A DNA stretch of 64,000 nt from Roseicella frigidaeris (GTDB taxonomy: Bacteria > Pseudomonadota > Alphaproteobacteria > Acetobacterales > Acetobacteraceae), in contig NZ_QLIX01000010.1 in assembly GCF_003258945.1 (NCBI RefSeq), forward strand, positions 1-64,000, read 5' to 3'. Positions 1-8,782 of the stretch are shown in pieces (the stretch's first letter is position 1; every line of letters begins with the position of its first letter). The notes beneath the pieces were generated by a model that saw only the letters and a program-made list of their open reading frames with translations, made no database searches and was not told the DNA's origin. Position numbers and translations under genes: made by a program.

Positions 1-97
1 GCGCCCAAGTCTCTATCCCAGCGCCAAAGACACAAGCGAACCGGAGGTTCGCGCCCGGCGTCTGAGGGGCCGGTGATGGGTCACCAGCAACGGCCGT
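1..97 (-). repeat. Hairpin-rich intergenic repeat, copy A (partial)
   Basis: The minus strand of this stretch matches the intergenic element at 53230-53400. Shared parts are a GGCC-ended inverted repeat (68-79 with 84-95, 10 of 12 positions paired) and a 7-bp stem with a TCC loop (36-42 with 46-52, loop 43-45 read on the minus strand). The element is probably truncated by the window edge. It directly precedes the SDR gene that starts at 121. Confidence 0.6.
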
Positions 98-120
98 TCG
101 TATAAGGCTTGGAGATCGGC

Positions 121-897
121 ATGCAGAAGGTCGCCCTCGTCACCGGCGCCGCGCGCGGCATCGGCCTCGGCACGGCGCGGCGCTTCCTCGCCGAGGGCTG
201 GCGGGTGGCGCTGCTCGATATCGACGCGGCGGGGCTGGAGGCCGCGGCCGCCGGGCTCGGCGCGGCCGACCGGGTGCTTGCGCTGCCCTGCGACGTCGCC
301 GAGCCCGGCGCGGTCTTCCCCGCCGTGCAGCGCGCCGCCGCGCGATTCGGCCGGCTGGACGCGCTGGTGAACAATGCCGGCACCGCGGTGTTCAAGCCGC
401 TGCTGGAGACGACGCCCGAGGAATGGAACCGCGTGCTGGCGGTGAACCTGACCGGCCCCTTCCTCGCCACCCAGGCCGCCGCGCCGCTGATGGCGGAGGG
501 CGGCGGCGGCGCGGTGGTGAACGTCACCTCCATCTCCGGCCTGCGCGCCTCGACGCTCCGCGTCGCCTACGGCACCAGCAAGGCGGCGCTGGCGCATCTG
601 ACGCGGCAGCAGGCGGTGGAGCTCGCCGCGCTCGGCATCCGCGTCAATGCCGTGGCGCCGGGGCCGGTCGAGACCGCCATGGCCAAGGCGGTGCACACGC
701 CGGAGATCCGGCGCGATTACCACGACGCCATCCCCCTCGCCCGCTACGGGCTGGAGGAGGAGCTGGCGGAGGTCATCGTCTTCCTCTGCGGCGAGCGCGC
801 GAGCTACCTCACCGGCCAGGAGATCGCCGTCGATGGCGGCTTCGACGCCGCCGGCATCGGCCTGCCGACGCTGCGGCAGGCGCGGCGCAACCTGTAG
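121..897 (+). CDS. SDR family NAD(P)-dependent oxidoreductase
   Basis: A classical short-chain dehydrogenase of 258 residues, the usual size. It starts with the Rossmann dinucleotide motif TGAARGIGLG. The NNAG motif follows at about residue 87, then a serine (SISG) and the catalytic YGTSKAAL near residues 140-156. The C-terminal LTGQEIAVDGG is the standard SDR ending. I chose ATG 121 because GGAG lies 7 bases upstream; an in-frame TTG at 109 has no ribosome site. The substrate cannot be told from sequence. The gene stands alone, downstream of repeat copy A, and faces the next gene convergently across a hairpin at 961-985. Confidence 0.9.
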   Translation: MQKVALVTGAARGIGLGTARRFLAEGWRVALLDIDAAGLEAAAAGLGAADRVLALPCDVAEPGAVFPAVQRAAARFGRLDALVNNAGTAVFKPLLETTPEEWNRVLAVNLTGPFLATQAAAPLMAEGGGGAVVNVTSISGLRASTLRVAYGTSKAALAHLTRQQAVELAALGIRVNAVAPGPVETAMAKAVHTPEIRRDYHDAIPLARYGLEEELAEVIVFLCGERASYLTGQEIAVDGGFDAAGIGLPTLRQARRNL

Positions 898-960
898 CGC
901 GTCGCAGGCCAGCGGACCGGCCCCCGCAAGGCGCCCGTCGAAACCGTCGCTGCCCGTTGC

Positions 961-985
961 CCTGCCGCGGCTTCGCCGCGACAGG
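961..985. terminator. Stem-loop between convergent genes
   Basis: An 11-bp stem (961-971 with 975-985, one G-T pair) closes a TTC loop. It lies between the SDR gene ending at 897 and the binding-protein gene ending at 1056. There is no T-run on either side, so it would be a non-canonical or Rho-assisted end. Confidence 0.5.
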
Positions 986-1055
986 CTGTGACGGATCCTC
1001 GACCCGCAGCGAATCACGGGGCCCCCGCGAAGACGCGCAGCGGCTTCGTGGGGAG

Positions 1056-2087
1056 CTACCGCATCGGCGGCGCCACCATCAGCCCGCCCCGGGTCCAGAG
1101 GTCGTTCGGCCCACGCGGCAGCTGCGCCGGGCTGTCCTTGCCGAGATGCCGGTCGTAGATCTCGCCGTAATTGCCCACCGCCCTGATGGCGTTCAGCATC
1201 CAGGCGCGGTCGAGGCCGAGCGCCGGGCCCAGCTCGCCGGTCTTGCCGAGCAACCGCTGCACCGCCGGGCTCGGGCTCTCGGCCAGCATCTTGCCGGCAT
1301 TCTCGCGGGTGATGCCGAGCTCCTCCGCCTCGACGAGGCCGTAGACCACGTAGCGGATGATGTCGAACCACTGGTCGTCGCCCTGCTTCACCGCGGGCGC
1401 GTAGGGCTCCTTGCTGATGCGGTCGGGCAGCAGCCGGTGCGCCCGGGCGTCCGGGAAGGCGGCGCGGATGGCGGCGAGCTGGCTGGCATCGCCGGTGTAG
1501 CTGTCGCACCGGCCGCTCTCATAGGCGCGGCGCGCCTCGTCCTTGTCGGCGAAGATCACCGGCGTGAAGCGCACGCCCGTGTTGCGGCTCCAGTCCTGCA
1601 GGTTCAGCTCATGCGTGCTGGCCGAGACGAAGCAGATGGTGGCGCCGTCGAGCTGCTTCGCGCCCGTCACGCCGCTGTCGGCGCGCACCAGGAAGCCCTG
1701 GCCGTCGTAGAAATTCGGCGCGGTGAAATTGAGGCCGAGCTGGGCGTCGCGGAGGAAGGTCCAGGTGGTGGTGCGGGTCAGCACCTCCACCTGCCCCGTC
1801 ACCAGGGCCGGGAAGCGGTTCTGCCCGGTCAGGTGCTGCCAGACCAGCTTCTCCGGGCTGCCGAGCACCGCGGCGGCGAAGGCGCGGCAGAGATCGGCAT
1901 CCATCCCCTGCCAGACGCCGCGGCTGTCCGGCTGGCTCCAGGCCGGATCGCCGGTCGAGATGCCGCAGGAGAGCGCGCCGCGCGCCCGGACCGCGGCGAG
2001 GGTCGGGCCAGGCGCAGCCGGCTGCGCGGCCGCCAGGCCCGGGGCCAGCAGGGACAGGACCAGGCCGGCCCCTCGCAACAGGCGCAT
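1056..2087 (-). CDS. AapJ-like general amino-acid ABC transporter substrate-binding protein
   Basis: A periplasmic binding protein of the SBP_bac_3 fold, closest in pattern to AapJ, the binding subunit of general L-amino-acid ABC importers. A cleavable signal peptide (RGAGLVLSLLAPGLAAAQ) comes first. Then come RGALSCGIS, DADLCRAFAAAVLG, NFYDGQGF and the family-typical C-terminal WMLNAIRAVGNYGEIYDR. The start at 2087 has a strong GGAGGAGG just upstream; an alternative ATG at 2108 overlaps the stop of the TRAP permease but lacks a ribosome site. No AapQ/M/P permease or ATPase genes are nearby. It sits at the end of a TRAP operon, which is odd. A paralogue lies at 7652-8680. Confidence 0.85.
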   Translation of the reverse strand: MRLLRGAGLVLSLLAPGLAAAQPAAPGPTLAAVRARGALSCGISTGDPAWSQPDSRGVWQGMDADLCRAFAAAVLGSPEKLVWQHLTGQNRFPALVTGQVEVLTRTTTWTFLRDAQLGLNFTAPNFYDGQGFLVRADSGVTGAKQLDGATICFVSASTHELNLQDWSRNTGVRFTPVIFADKDEARRAYESGRCDSYTGDASQLAAIRAAFPDARAHRLLPDRISKEPYAPAVKQGDDQWFDIIRYVVYGLVEAEELGITRENAGKMLAESPSPAVQRLLGKTGELGPALGLDRAWMLNAIRAVGNYGEIYDRHLGKDSPAQLPRGPNDLWTRGGLMVAPPMR

Positions 2088-2104
2088 CGGCCTCCTCCTC
2101 CTCG

Positions 2105-4003
2105 TCATCGGCGCCCGGCCAGGAGCGGCCCGGCGCCCAGCAGCAGCAGCGCCCCGGCGCCGATGCCGAGGCGCAGCAGGTCCGGCACGCCGTGGTAGAA
2201 GGCCGCGAGGAAGCCCGCGGCCGCCAGCAGCAGCCGCGCCACCGGGCCCATCGGCCGCAGCAGGAAGCCGGCATAGGCGGCGCAGAGCGCGGTCAGCGCC
2301 ACCACCTGGATCGCGGTCGCCACCAGCACCGCGCCGAGGCCGCCGCGCAGCATGATCCCGGGGTCGTAGAGGAAGGCGAAGCCCACGGTGAAGCCGGCGA
2401 TGCCGAAGCGCGTCGCCTCCATGCTGGTGACGAGCGGGCTGGCGCGGGCGATCGCCGCCGCCGCGAAGGCCGCCGCCGCGACGGGCGGCGAGGCATCCGC
2501 CAGCACCGCGAAGTAGAAGATGAAGAGATGCGCCGGCAGCACCAGCGCCGCCTGCGGCACGCCGAGCGCGGCCGAGCCGAGCTCGAGGATCTGCGGCACG
2601 CCGATGGCCGCGGCGATGATGTAGGAGGGCGTGGTCGGCAGCCCCATGCCGAGCACCAGCACCGTCACCGCCAGCAGCACCAGCAGCAGCGGGAAGCTGC
2701 CCGCCGCCAGGTCCTTGATGATGCCGCCGAGCGCCACGACCATCCCCGTCGCGGTCAGCGCCGAGACGACGATGCCGGCGCCGGCGATGGAGACGGCGAG
2801 CGGCGCCATGGTCAGCCCGGCATTGGCCAGGCTCTCCAGGATGGCGCGGGGCCCCATGCGGCTGCGTCGGCGCAGCGCAGCGGTGGCGACCATGGCGATG
2901 GTCGCCCAGAAGGCGGCGAAATTGCCGCTCCAGCGCTCCGTCATCAGCCAGACCAGCAGCGCCACGGGCAGGATCAGGTGCGCATCCTGCGCCACCTCGC
3001 GCCAGGGCGGGATGTCGGCCGCCGGCATCGGCGCCATGCCGGCCTTCTTCGCCTCGACATGCACCGCGACCAGGATGGCGAAGTAGTAGAGGACGGCGCC
3101 GATCGCCGCCGCCACCACGATGTCGCCATAGGCGATGCCGGTGATCTCGGCCATGACGAAGGCGGCCGCGCCCATCACCGGCGGCATCAGCGCGCCGCCG
3201 ACCGAGGCGGCGCTCTCGATCCCGCCGGCGATCGCCGGCCGGTAGCCGATGCGGACCATCAGCGGGATGGTCATGGCGCCGGTGGTGATGACGTTGGAGA
3301 CGCTGCTGCCGCTCATCGTGCCGAACAGGCCGGAGGTGATGACCGCGACCTTGGCCGGGCCGCCGGTGAAGCGCCCGGCGACGGCGGCGCCGAGGTTGCT
3401 GAACAGCCGGCCGGTGCCGCTGCCCTGCATGAAGGCGCCGAAGATGATGAAGACGGCGATGGTGGTGGCGACGATGCCGGTGAGCGGCCCGTAGACCCCG
3501 CCGGCCGAGGGCACCAGCCAGGAGGCCTCGAGGATCTCGTTCGGGGTGAAGGGCCGGGTGTTCAGCACGCCCGGCAGCCAGTGGCCCCACTGCATGTAGG
3601 CGAGGCTGATGATCACCATCCAGGCGAGGCCGACCTCGACCGCGCGGCGCGTCGCCTCCAGCAGGGTGACGATGGCGAGCACCGCCAGCACCGCCATGGT
3701 GGGCGTGAAGGGATCGACATACTCCATGCGGTCGGAGACATCGGCCCAATGCGCCATCACCCAGGCATGCGGCGCGGCGGCGGCGGCGGCCCAGAGCCAG
3801 TCGGGCAGGCTCGGGCGCCCCTTCGGCGAGGCGGCCCGGGCCGGGTAGAGCAGGAAGAGCGGCGGGACGAAGACCAGCAGGTGGAAGCCGCGCGTGGTGA
3901 GCGGCTCGGGGAAGCCGAAGCCGCCGAAATAGAGATGGATCGCCGCCGCGGCGGCCAGCCAGAGGGTGACGGCGAGTTTCAGGGGTGCGGCCAGGTCGCG
4001 CAT
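2105..4003 (-). CDS. TRAP transporter permease, fused 4TM/12TM (DctQ-DctM type)
   Basis: A 632-residue polytopic membrane protein matching the fused small plus large permease subunits that work with TAXI-type binding proteins in sodium-driven TRAP uptake. The N-terminal part (about residues 1-130) has several hydrophobic helices. The rest is DctM-like, with GLFGTMSGSSVSNV, ESAASVGGALMPPVMGAAAF and LGMGLPTTPSYIIAA, motifs typical of that subunit. The TAXI binding protein gene lies just upstream (start 5089) and an AapJ-like gene follows directly, so these three likely form one transcript. The transported solute is unknown; TAXI systems elsewhere carry dicarboxylates or amino acids such as glutamate. 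Confidence 0.93.
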   Translation of the reverse strand: MRDLAAPLKLAVTLWLAAAAAIHLYFGGFGFPEPLTTRGFHLLVFVPPLFLLYPARAASPKGRPSLPDWLWAAAAAAPHAWVMAHWADVSDRMEYVDPFTPTMAVLAVLAIVTLLEATRRAVEVGLAWMVIISLAYMQWGHWLPGVLNTRPFTPNEILEASWLVPSAGGVYGPLTGIVATTIAVFIIFGAFMQGSGTGRLFSNLGAAVAGRFTGGPAKVAVITSGLFGTMSGSSVSNVITTGAMTIPLMVRIGYRPAIAGGIESAASVGGALMPPVMGAAAFVMAEITGIAYGDIVVAAAIGAVLYYFAILVAVHVEAKKAGMAPMPAADIPPWREVAQDAHLILPVALLVWLMTERWSGNFAAFWATIAMVATAALRRRSRMGPRAILESLANAGLTMAPLAVSIAGAGIVVSALTATGMVVALGGIIKDLAAGSFPLLLVLLAVTVLVLGMGLPTTPSYIIAAAIGVPQILELGSAALGVPQAALVLPAHLFIFYFAVLADASPPVAAAAFAAAAIARASPLVTSMEATRFGIAGFTVGFAFLYDPGIMLRGGLGAVLVATAIQVVALTALCAAYAGFLLRPMGPVARLLLAAAGFLAAFYHGVPDLLRLGIGAGALLLLGAGPLLAGRR

Positions 4004-4066
4004 CGGGGGTCCTGAGTCATGGGTCGCGGGGCCGCATGGTCTTCTTGCGCCGCGCCGGCGGCGATC

Positions 4067-4088
4067 GGGGCGGGCGCCGGCCCGCCCC
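4067..4088. other. GC-rich hairpin between binding-protein and permease genes
   Basis: A perfect 8-bp stem (4067-4074 with 4081-4088) closes a 6-base loop, in the 99-bp gap between the TAXI binding-protein gene (stop 4103) and the TRAP permease (start 4003). The position is typical of intercistronic hairpins that protect or attenuate transcripts, letting the binding protein be made in excess. There is no T-run. Confidence 0.5.
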
Positions 4089-4102
4089 CGGCTGCGCCGC
4101 GC

Positions 4103-5089
4103 TCAGGCCGGCATGCCGGCGCCCTCGCGGAAGGCGCGGGCGGCGCCGGGGTGCAGCGGCAGCCCCTGGTACTTCCAGGAGGTCGCCGGGTCCCAGGCGC
4201 CCATGCTGGAATGGATGGCGGTCAGGCGCTGGCCCTTGTTGCGGATCAGGGTGCGGGTGATCTTGTAGGCGGCCTCCTCGGCGAAGCTCTCATGCACCAG
4301 GATGACGCTGTCCATGGTGGTGACGCCGATCGCGCCGCCCTGCAGCCCGGGATAGGTGCCGGCCGGGATGGTGCCCTCGGCATAGGCGTACTGGTCGATC
4401 AGGTGCCGGCGCAGATCGGCCGGGAACTCGACCAGCGTGGCGGCCCGCCGGCCCTGGGCGATCTCGGTGAGCAGCGAGGCCGGGCGGGCGAGCGCGACAT
4501 AGAGGTAGTCCACCTGCCCGTCGGCGAAGGCGCCGCCGATATCGGCATAGCTGCCGTTCAGGTAGGTGCCGCCCTCGGCGCGGATCCTCTCGGGGCTGGT
4601 GCCGTAGAATTTCAGGATGCGCCGCAGGGTCATCTCGTCGGTCGAGGAGCGCTGCGGGCAGGCGAGCTTCAGCCCCTTCTGGGTGAGGATCGCCTTCATG
4701 TCGGCCGGCCCGCCCTCGGCGCGGCGGAGGAAATTGTGCTCGGTCGGCGAGTAGCCGCTGCCGAGGCAGCGCAGCGCCAGATGCGGCTCGGCATAGGGCT
4801 CCTCGCCCTTGCGGGCGGCGGCGGCGAAGGCGTCGATGCCCCAGCCCATGGGCGACTGGTTGCGGTTCACCCGCGTCGCGTTGGCGAGGCCGCCGCCGGG
4901 CACGACGCGGATCTGGATGTCCGGATTCTCGTCCTTGATCAGCGCCGAGAGCCCGGCCGCCATGGTGTACCAGCCGCCGCCGAGCGAGCCGGCGACCCAT
5001 TCCAGGCTCTGCTGCGCCTGCGCGCGCCGCAGGAAGGGGGCGGCGAGCAGGCCGCCCGCGAGGACGCGGCGCGTCCAGAGATGCCTCAT
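4103..5089 (-). CDS. TAXI family TRAP transporter solute-binding subunit
   Basis: A periplasmic binding protein of 328 residues. It begins with a twin-arginine-like leader (WTRRVLAGGLLAAPFLRRAQAQ). The mature part opens with WVAGSLGGGWYTMAAGLSALI, which is the glycine-rich opening of the TAXI (TRAP-associated extracytoplasmic immunogenic) family. ATG 5089 was chosen because it gives a complete leader and has GGGAG about 10 bases upstream; the open frame extends further but without features. It is the first gene of the TRAP operon and should deliver solute to the fused permease encoded downstream. Confidence 0.9.
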   Translation of the reverse strand: MRHLWTRRVLAGGLLAAPFLRRAQAQQSLEWVAGSLGGGWYTMAAGLSALIKDENPDIQIRVVPGGGLANATRVNRNQSPMGWGIDAFAAAARKGEEPYAEPHLALRCLGSGYSPTEHNFLRRAEGGPADMKAILTQKGLKLACPQRSSTDEMTLRRILKFYGTSPERIRAEGGTYLNGSYADIGGAFADGQVDYLYVALARPASLLTEIAQGRRAATLVEFPADLRRHLIDQYAYAEGTIPAGTYPGLQGGAIGVTTMDSVILVHESFAEEAAYKITRTLIRNKGQRLTAIHSSMGAWDPATSWKYQGLPLHPGAARAFREGAGMPA

Positions 5090-5195
5090 CGGCCAGGGTC
5101 TCCCGGTGTCACGGGAAGGAATGATGCGGCGCCAGCCCGCGGCCGGCAACCGGCCGGGCCGCGGATCGGTCGCCCGTCCGGCGGAGGGGCGCCGC

Positions 5196-6263
5196 TCAGC
5201 GGAAGGCGCGCATGATCCGGCCCCAATCCTCGATGGCGTGCTCCTGCCCGGGCACGATCTGCACCGTGAACTCGGTGTAGCCGGCATCGCGCAGGTCGCC
5301 GATCCGGCGCTTCAGCTCCGCCTCGGTGGCGGTGAAGCTGCTGAGCCGGATGAGGTCGGCGGTGACGAAGGGCCGCTCCTCCTCCTTGAGGAACATGAGG
5401 TGGCCGCGGTGGTTCTCGAGCCAGGGCGCGTCCTTCGGCTCGAAGCCGCGGGCCGCCGCGACATAGCCCTCGACCGCGGCGCGGCAGCTCTCCGGCACCG
5501 GCGAGATGTTGGGCAGGCCGGAGAGCGCCTCGTCCGCCGCCCGGTGCAGCATCACCGCGGCGCGCGGCCCGGCCTGGGCGATGGCGCGCGGGCTGTCATA
5601 GGGCTCGCCCTCCTCCAGCACGCAGCCGAGGACGAAGGCCGTGGCCTCCAGCGCGCCGGGCTGGCCCGATGCCTGCCAGGCCCCGCGCATCTCGCCGAGC
5701 ATGGCGACGGCGGCCGGCACGTCGGAGAAGAAGTTGATCCAGCCCGCCCCGAGTCGCGCGGTGAGGGCCCGCGCCCGCGGCCCGGCGGCGGCCAGGTGCA
5801 GGCGCATCGGCGTCCGCGTGTCGATCAGGCCGAGATCGGGGTTCAGCAGCCGGATCTTCCGCCGCTGCCCCTCGATCTCGGTCTCCACCGTCTCGCCGGC
5901 GATCAGCGCCAGCATGACGTGGATATACTCCTCGAACTCCTTCAGCTTCATCGCGCCGAGCCCCATGGCCCGCCGCCCGGTGAAGCCGGTGCCGAGGCCC
6001 ATATCCACCCGCCCCGGCGCCAGCTTGTTCAGCGTGGCGAAGGCGTTGGCGGTGACCGCGGCGATGCGGTTCGAGGGGATCAGCACCCCGGTGCCGAGGC
6101 GGATGCGGCGGGTCTTCATCGCCGCCGCGCCCATGGCGACGAAGCAATCCGCGCTCAGCATCTGGGTGTCGTAGAACCAGGCGGAGCGGAAGCCGAGCGC
6201 CTCGGCGCGTTCCGCCAGCCGCCAGCTCTCGGCATCGGTCGGCATGGCGATCCCGAATTCCAT
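5196..6263 (-). CDS. LLM class flavin-dependent oxidoreductase (luciferase-like, F420/FMN type)
   Basis: A 355-residue TIM-barrel oxidoreductase of the bacterial luciferase-like family. Visible family marks are MEFGIAMP at the N-terminus, AERAEALGFRSAWFYDT, the TRRIRLGTGV strand and LAPGRVDMGLGTGF. The start at 6263 has GGGAGGAAGG upstream. Relatives act on methylene-tetrahydromethanopterin, nitrilotriacetate or alkanesulfonates, so neither substrate nor cofactor (F420 or FMN) can be fixed here. It is transcribed toward the TAXI gene and may belong to the same operon (106-bp gap). It is divergent from the AEC carrier. Confidence 0.85.
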   Translation of the reverse strand: MEFGIAMPTDAESWRLAERAEALGFRSAWFYDTQMLSADCFVAMGAAAMKTRRIRLGTGVLIPSNRIAAVTANAFATLNKLAPGRVDMGLGTGFTGRRAMGLGAMKLKEFEEYIHVMLALIAGETVETEIEGQRRKIRLLNPDLGLIDTRTPMRLHLAAAGPRARALTARLGAGWINFFSDVPAAVAMLGEMRGAWQASGQPGALEATAFVLGCVLEEGEPYDSPRAIAQAGPRAAVMLHRAADEALSGLPNISPVPESCRAAVEGYVAAARGFEPKDAPWLENHRGHLMFLKEEERPFVTADLIRLSSFTATEAELKRRIGDLRDAGYTEFTVQIVPGQEHAIEDWGRIMRAFR

Positions 6264-6358
6264 GACCCTTCCTCCCTTTTGGGCATCGGCGCCAGCCAAG
6301 CGCGCCCGGGCCGCGGCGGCAAGCTGGCGGCGACGCCGGCAGCGGCTATGCTGGGCCC

Positions 6359-7297
6359 GTGCTCGGCTTCCTCTCGCTCTGCCTGCCGATCTTCGCCGTG
6401 GTCGGCCTGGGCTGGGTCGCCCTGCGCCGCGGCGCCATCACGCCGGCAGTCGCCGACGCGGTCGGGAGCTTCGCCTTCAGCTTCGCCCTGCCGGCCATGC
6501 TGCTGCGGCTGATGGCGGCGCAGCCGCTGGCCGAGAGCTTCGAGATCCGCTTCTTCGGCGGCTATCTCGGCGCCTGCCTGCTGGTCTTCGCCGGCGTCAT
6601 GCTCGGCGCCATGGCGCTCGCCGGGCGGCGCCGCGGCCAGGCGGCGGCCATCGCCGCGGCCGCCGCCATGGGCAATGTCGGCTATCTCGGCCCGCCCCTC
6701 CTGCTGCCGCTGATGGGCGAGCGCGCCGCCGGCCCGGTCGCCATGGCGATCATGTCGGAGGTCGCCATCGTCATCGCGCTCGGCAGCGTGCTGATGGCGC
6801 CGATGGGCGAGCGGGGGGTGATGCGCCGCGTGCTGCGCTCGCTGCTGCTCAACCCGGTGCTGCTCGCCATCGCCGGCGGCGCGGCGCTCGGCGCCCTCGG
6901 CCTGCCCCTGCCCGCCCCGGTGGACCGCTTCCTCGCCTTCCTCGGCGCGAGCGCCGGGCCGACCGCGCTCTTCGCCCTCGGCGGCGTGCTGGGACGCCTC
7001 AGCCTCGACCGCCGGTTGTTCGTGACCGCCGCCTCCGCGGTCTGTGGCAAGCTTCTTGCCTATCCCCTGCTGGTCTGGGTGCTGCTCGGGCCCCTGCTCG
7101 GGCTCGAGGCCTTCTGGGTGCGGACGGGCGTGCTGCTGGCGGCGATGCCGACCGCGACGAACGCCTTCGTCCTCGCGCAGCGCTTCCATACCGGGGCGGA
7201 GGCGGTCTCGGCGGTGGTGCTGCTCTCGACCGTCATCGCCTCCGTGGCCTTCCCGGCCACGGCCTGGCTGCTCACCCCGGCCGCGCCGGTTCCATAA
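6359..7297 (+). CDS. AEC family (auxin efflux carrier-like) transporter
   Basis: A 312-residue membrane protein with about ten hydrophobic segments in two halves, as in the AEC family of bacterial malate, malonate or auxin-type carriers. Marks include FAVVGLGWVALRRGAI at the N-terminus, the GNVGYLGPPL motif near residue 103 and the late LAAMPTATNAFVLAQRF, which is typical of the second half. The start is GTG 6359; no good ribosome site is visible, and an upstream ATG at 6348 is out of frame. It is divergent from the luciferase-like gene across 95 bp. Confidence 0.87.
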   Translation: MLGFLSLCLPIFAVVGLGWVALRRGAITPAVADAVGSFAFSFALPAMLLRLMAAQPLAESFEIRFFGGYLGACLLVFAGVMLGAMALAGRRRGQAAAIAAAAAMGNVGYLGPPLLLPLMGERAAGPVAMAIMSEVAIVIALGSVLMAPMGERGVMRRVLRSLLLNPVLLAIAGGAALGALGLPLPAPVDRFLAFLGASAGPTALFALGGVLGRLSLDRRLFVTAASAVCGKLLAYPLLVWVLLGPLLGLEAFWVRTGVLLAAMPTATNAFVLAQRFHTGAEAVSAVVLLSTVIASVAFPATAWLLTPAAPVP

Positions 7298-7388
7298 CGA
7301 TGGCGCCGGGGAACGGGGCCGCTTGGGCGGGGCGTTCGCTGCACCGTCACTTGCGTGGCGGGCCCCACGCTCGGTAGGCGGAGAAGGC

Positions 7389-7625
7389 ATGACAGGCCGA
7401 AGCGCGATCCTGGTGGCCCTCGTGGCCCTGCTTCCCGTCCTCGGCGCCTGCGGCGAGGTGGTCCCCACGGCTGCCAGCGCCGGGGATGCGCTGCCGGCCT
7501 TCGGCGTCGGCCCGCCGCGGCTGCGCGAGCCCCCTGCCACGCGCCCGGCCTGGCTGTCGGACCCGCATCCCAACCCGGAGCGCTACCGGGTGCCGGATGA
7601 CAGCTTCCTGGACCATCTGGGCTGA
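7389..7625 (+). CDS. Small predicted lipoprotein of unknown function
   Basis: A 78-residue protein with a lipoprotein signal: a hydrophobic stretch, then LGAC with the lipid-anchored cysteine at residue 21. The mature part is short, proline-rich and without a recognised domain; it ends in YRVPDDSFLDHLG. A strong GGAGAAGG sits 5 bases before ATG 7389, so the gene is likely real although short. It lies 91 bp after the AEC gene and converges with the second AapJ-like gene. I do not recognise a family. Confidence 0.65.
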   Translation: MTGRSAILVALVALLPVLGACGEVVPTAASAGDALPAFGVGPPRLREPPATRPAWLSDPHPNPERYRVPDDSFLDHLG

Positions 7626-7651
7626 CGGCCGCCCCTGCCCCGCCCGATCGC

Positions 7652-8680
7652 TCAGCGGATGGGCGGCGCATACATCAGCCCGCCCTTGGTCCAGAGCGCG
7701 TTCAGCCCGCGCGGCAGCCCCACCGGGCTGGCCAGGCCGAGGTTGCGCTCGAAGATCTCGCCGTAATTGCCGACCGCCTTGATGGCGTTCGCCGCCCAGC
7801 CCGGCTCCAGCCCCATCAGCGCGCCATGGTCGCCGGTGAGGCCGAGCAGCCGCCGCACCTCCGGATTGGCGCTCTTGCGCTCGGCCTCGACATTCGCCTG
7901 GGTGACGCCCAGCTCCTCGGCGGTCAGCAGCGCGAAGAAGGTCCAGCGGACGATGTCGAACCACTGGTCGTCGCCCTGCCGCACCACCGGCGCATGCGGC
8001 TCCTTGCTGATGATCTCCGGCAGGATCACGTGCTCCTCCGGGTTGGGGAAGCTGGACCGCAACCCGGCGAGCTGGCTGGCATCGGTGGAATAGGCGTCGC
8101 AGCGGCCGGCGAGGTAGCTGCGGCGGGCCTCGTCGTTCTGCTCGAAGACGACGGGGCGGTAATCCACGTGGTGCAGCCGCGCCCAGTCGGTGAGGTTCAG
8201 CTCGTTGGTGCTGCCCGCGACGACGCAGATCGAGGCGCCCTGCAGGTCGGTCGCCTTGGCGACGCCAAGGGATTTCCGCAGCATGAAGCCCTGACCGTCG
8301 TAGAAATTGACCGCGGTGAAGTTCAGCCCGGTGGCGGTGTCGCGCGCCTGGGTCCAGGTGGTGGTGCGGATCAGCACGTCCACCTGGCCGGATTGCAGGG
8401 CCGGCAGCCGGGCGCTGCTGGTCAGCGGCATCCAGCGGATCTTCGCCGGGTCGCCGAGCACGGCGGCGGCCAGGGCGCGGCAGAGGTCGGTGTCGAGGCC
8501 GCGATACTCGCCGCGGCTGTCCGGCAGCGAGAAGCCGGCCGCGCCGGTCGAGGTGCCGCAGGTCAGCACCCCGCGCTGCTTCACCGCGGCGAGGGTCGGG
8601 CCCGGCGCCTGCGGCTCCGCCCGCAGCCCCGGGCTGAGGGCGAGGAGGAGGGCAAGCGCGGCGAGAAGCGGCTTCGGCAT
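7652..8680 (-). CDS. AapJ-like amino-acid ABC transporter substrate-binding protein (orphan)
   Basis: A 342-residue paralogue of the protein at 1056-2087. The shared skeleton includes PGPTLAAVKQRGVLTCG, DTDLCRALAAAVLGDP, NFYDGQGF, SKEPHAPVVRQGDDQWFD and AIKAVGNYGEIFERN, and both end in GGLM-APP-R. A signal peptide (LLAALALLLALSPGLRA) is present. The start at 8680 has only a weak ribosome site. No permease or ATPase gene is adjacent, so it must either share a transporter encoded elsewhere or act as a sensor-type binding protein. It is convergent with the small lipoprotein gene and divergent from the exported hypothetical at 8783. Confidence 0.85.
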   Translation of the reverse strand: MPKPLLAALALLLALSPGLRAEPQAPGPTLAAVKQRGVLTCGTSTGAAGFSLPDSRGEYRGLDTDLCRALAAAVLGDPAKIRWMPLTSSARLPALQSGQVDVLIRTTTWTQARDTATGLNFTAVNFYDGQGFMLRKSLGVAKATDLQGASICVVAGSTNELNLTDWARLHHVDYRPVVFEQNDEARRSYLAGRCDAYSTDASQLAGLRSSFPNPEEHVILPEIISKEPHAPVVRQGDDQWFDIVRWTFFALLTAEELGVTQANVEAERKSANPEVRRLLGLTGDHGALMGLEPGWAANAIKAVGNYGEIFERNLGLASPVGLPRGLNALWTKGGLMYAPPIR

Positions 8681-8782
8681 GGCATGTGTCCCGGCAGGGT
8701 GGGCGATGATGCTGGCACCGGGCGGCGGGCCACAAGCCGGGCCGGGCTTGCAGCGGCGCCCGCGGGGCCACACCTCGGCTGC

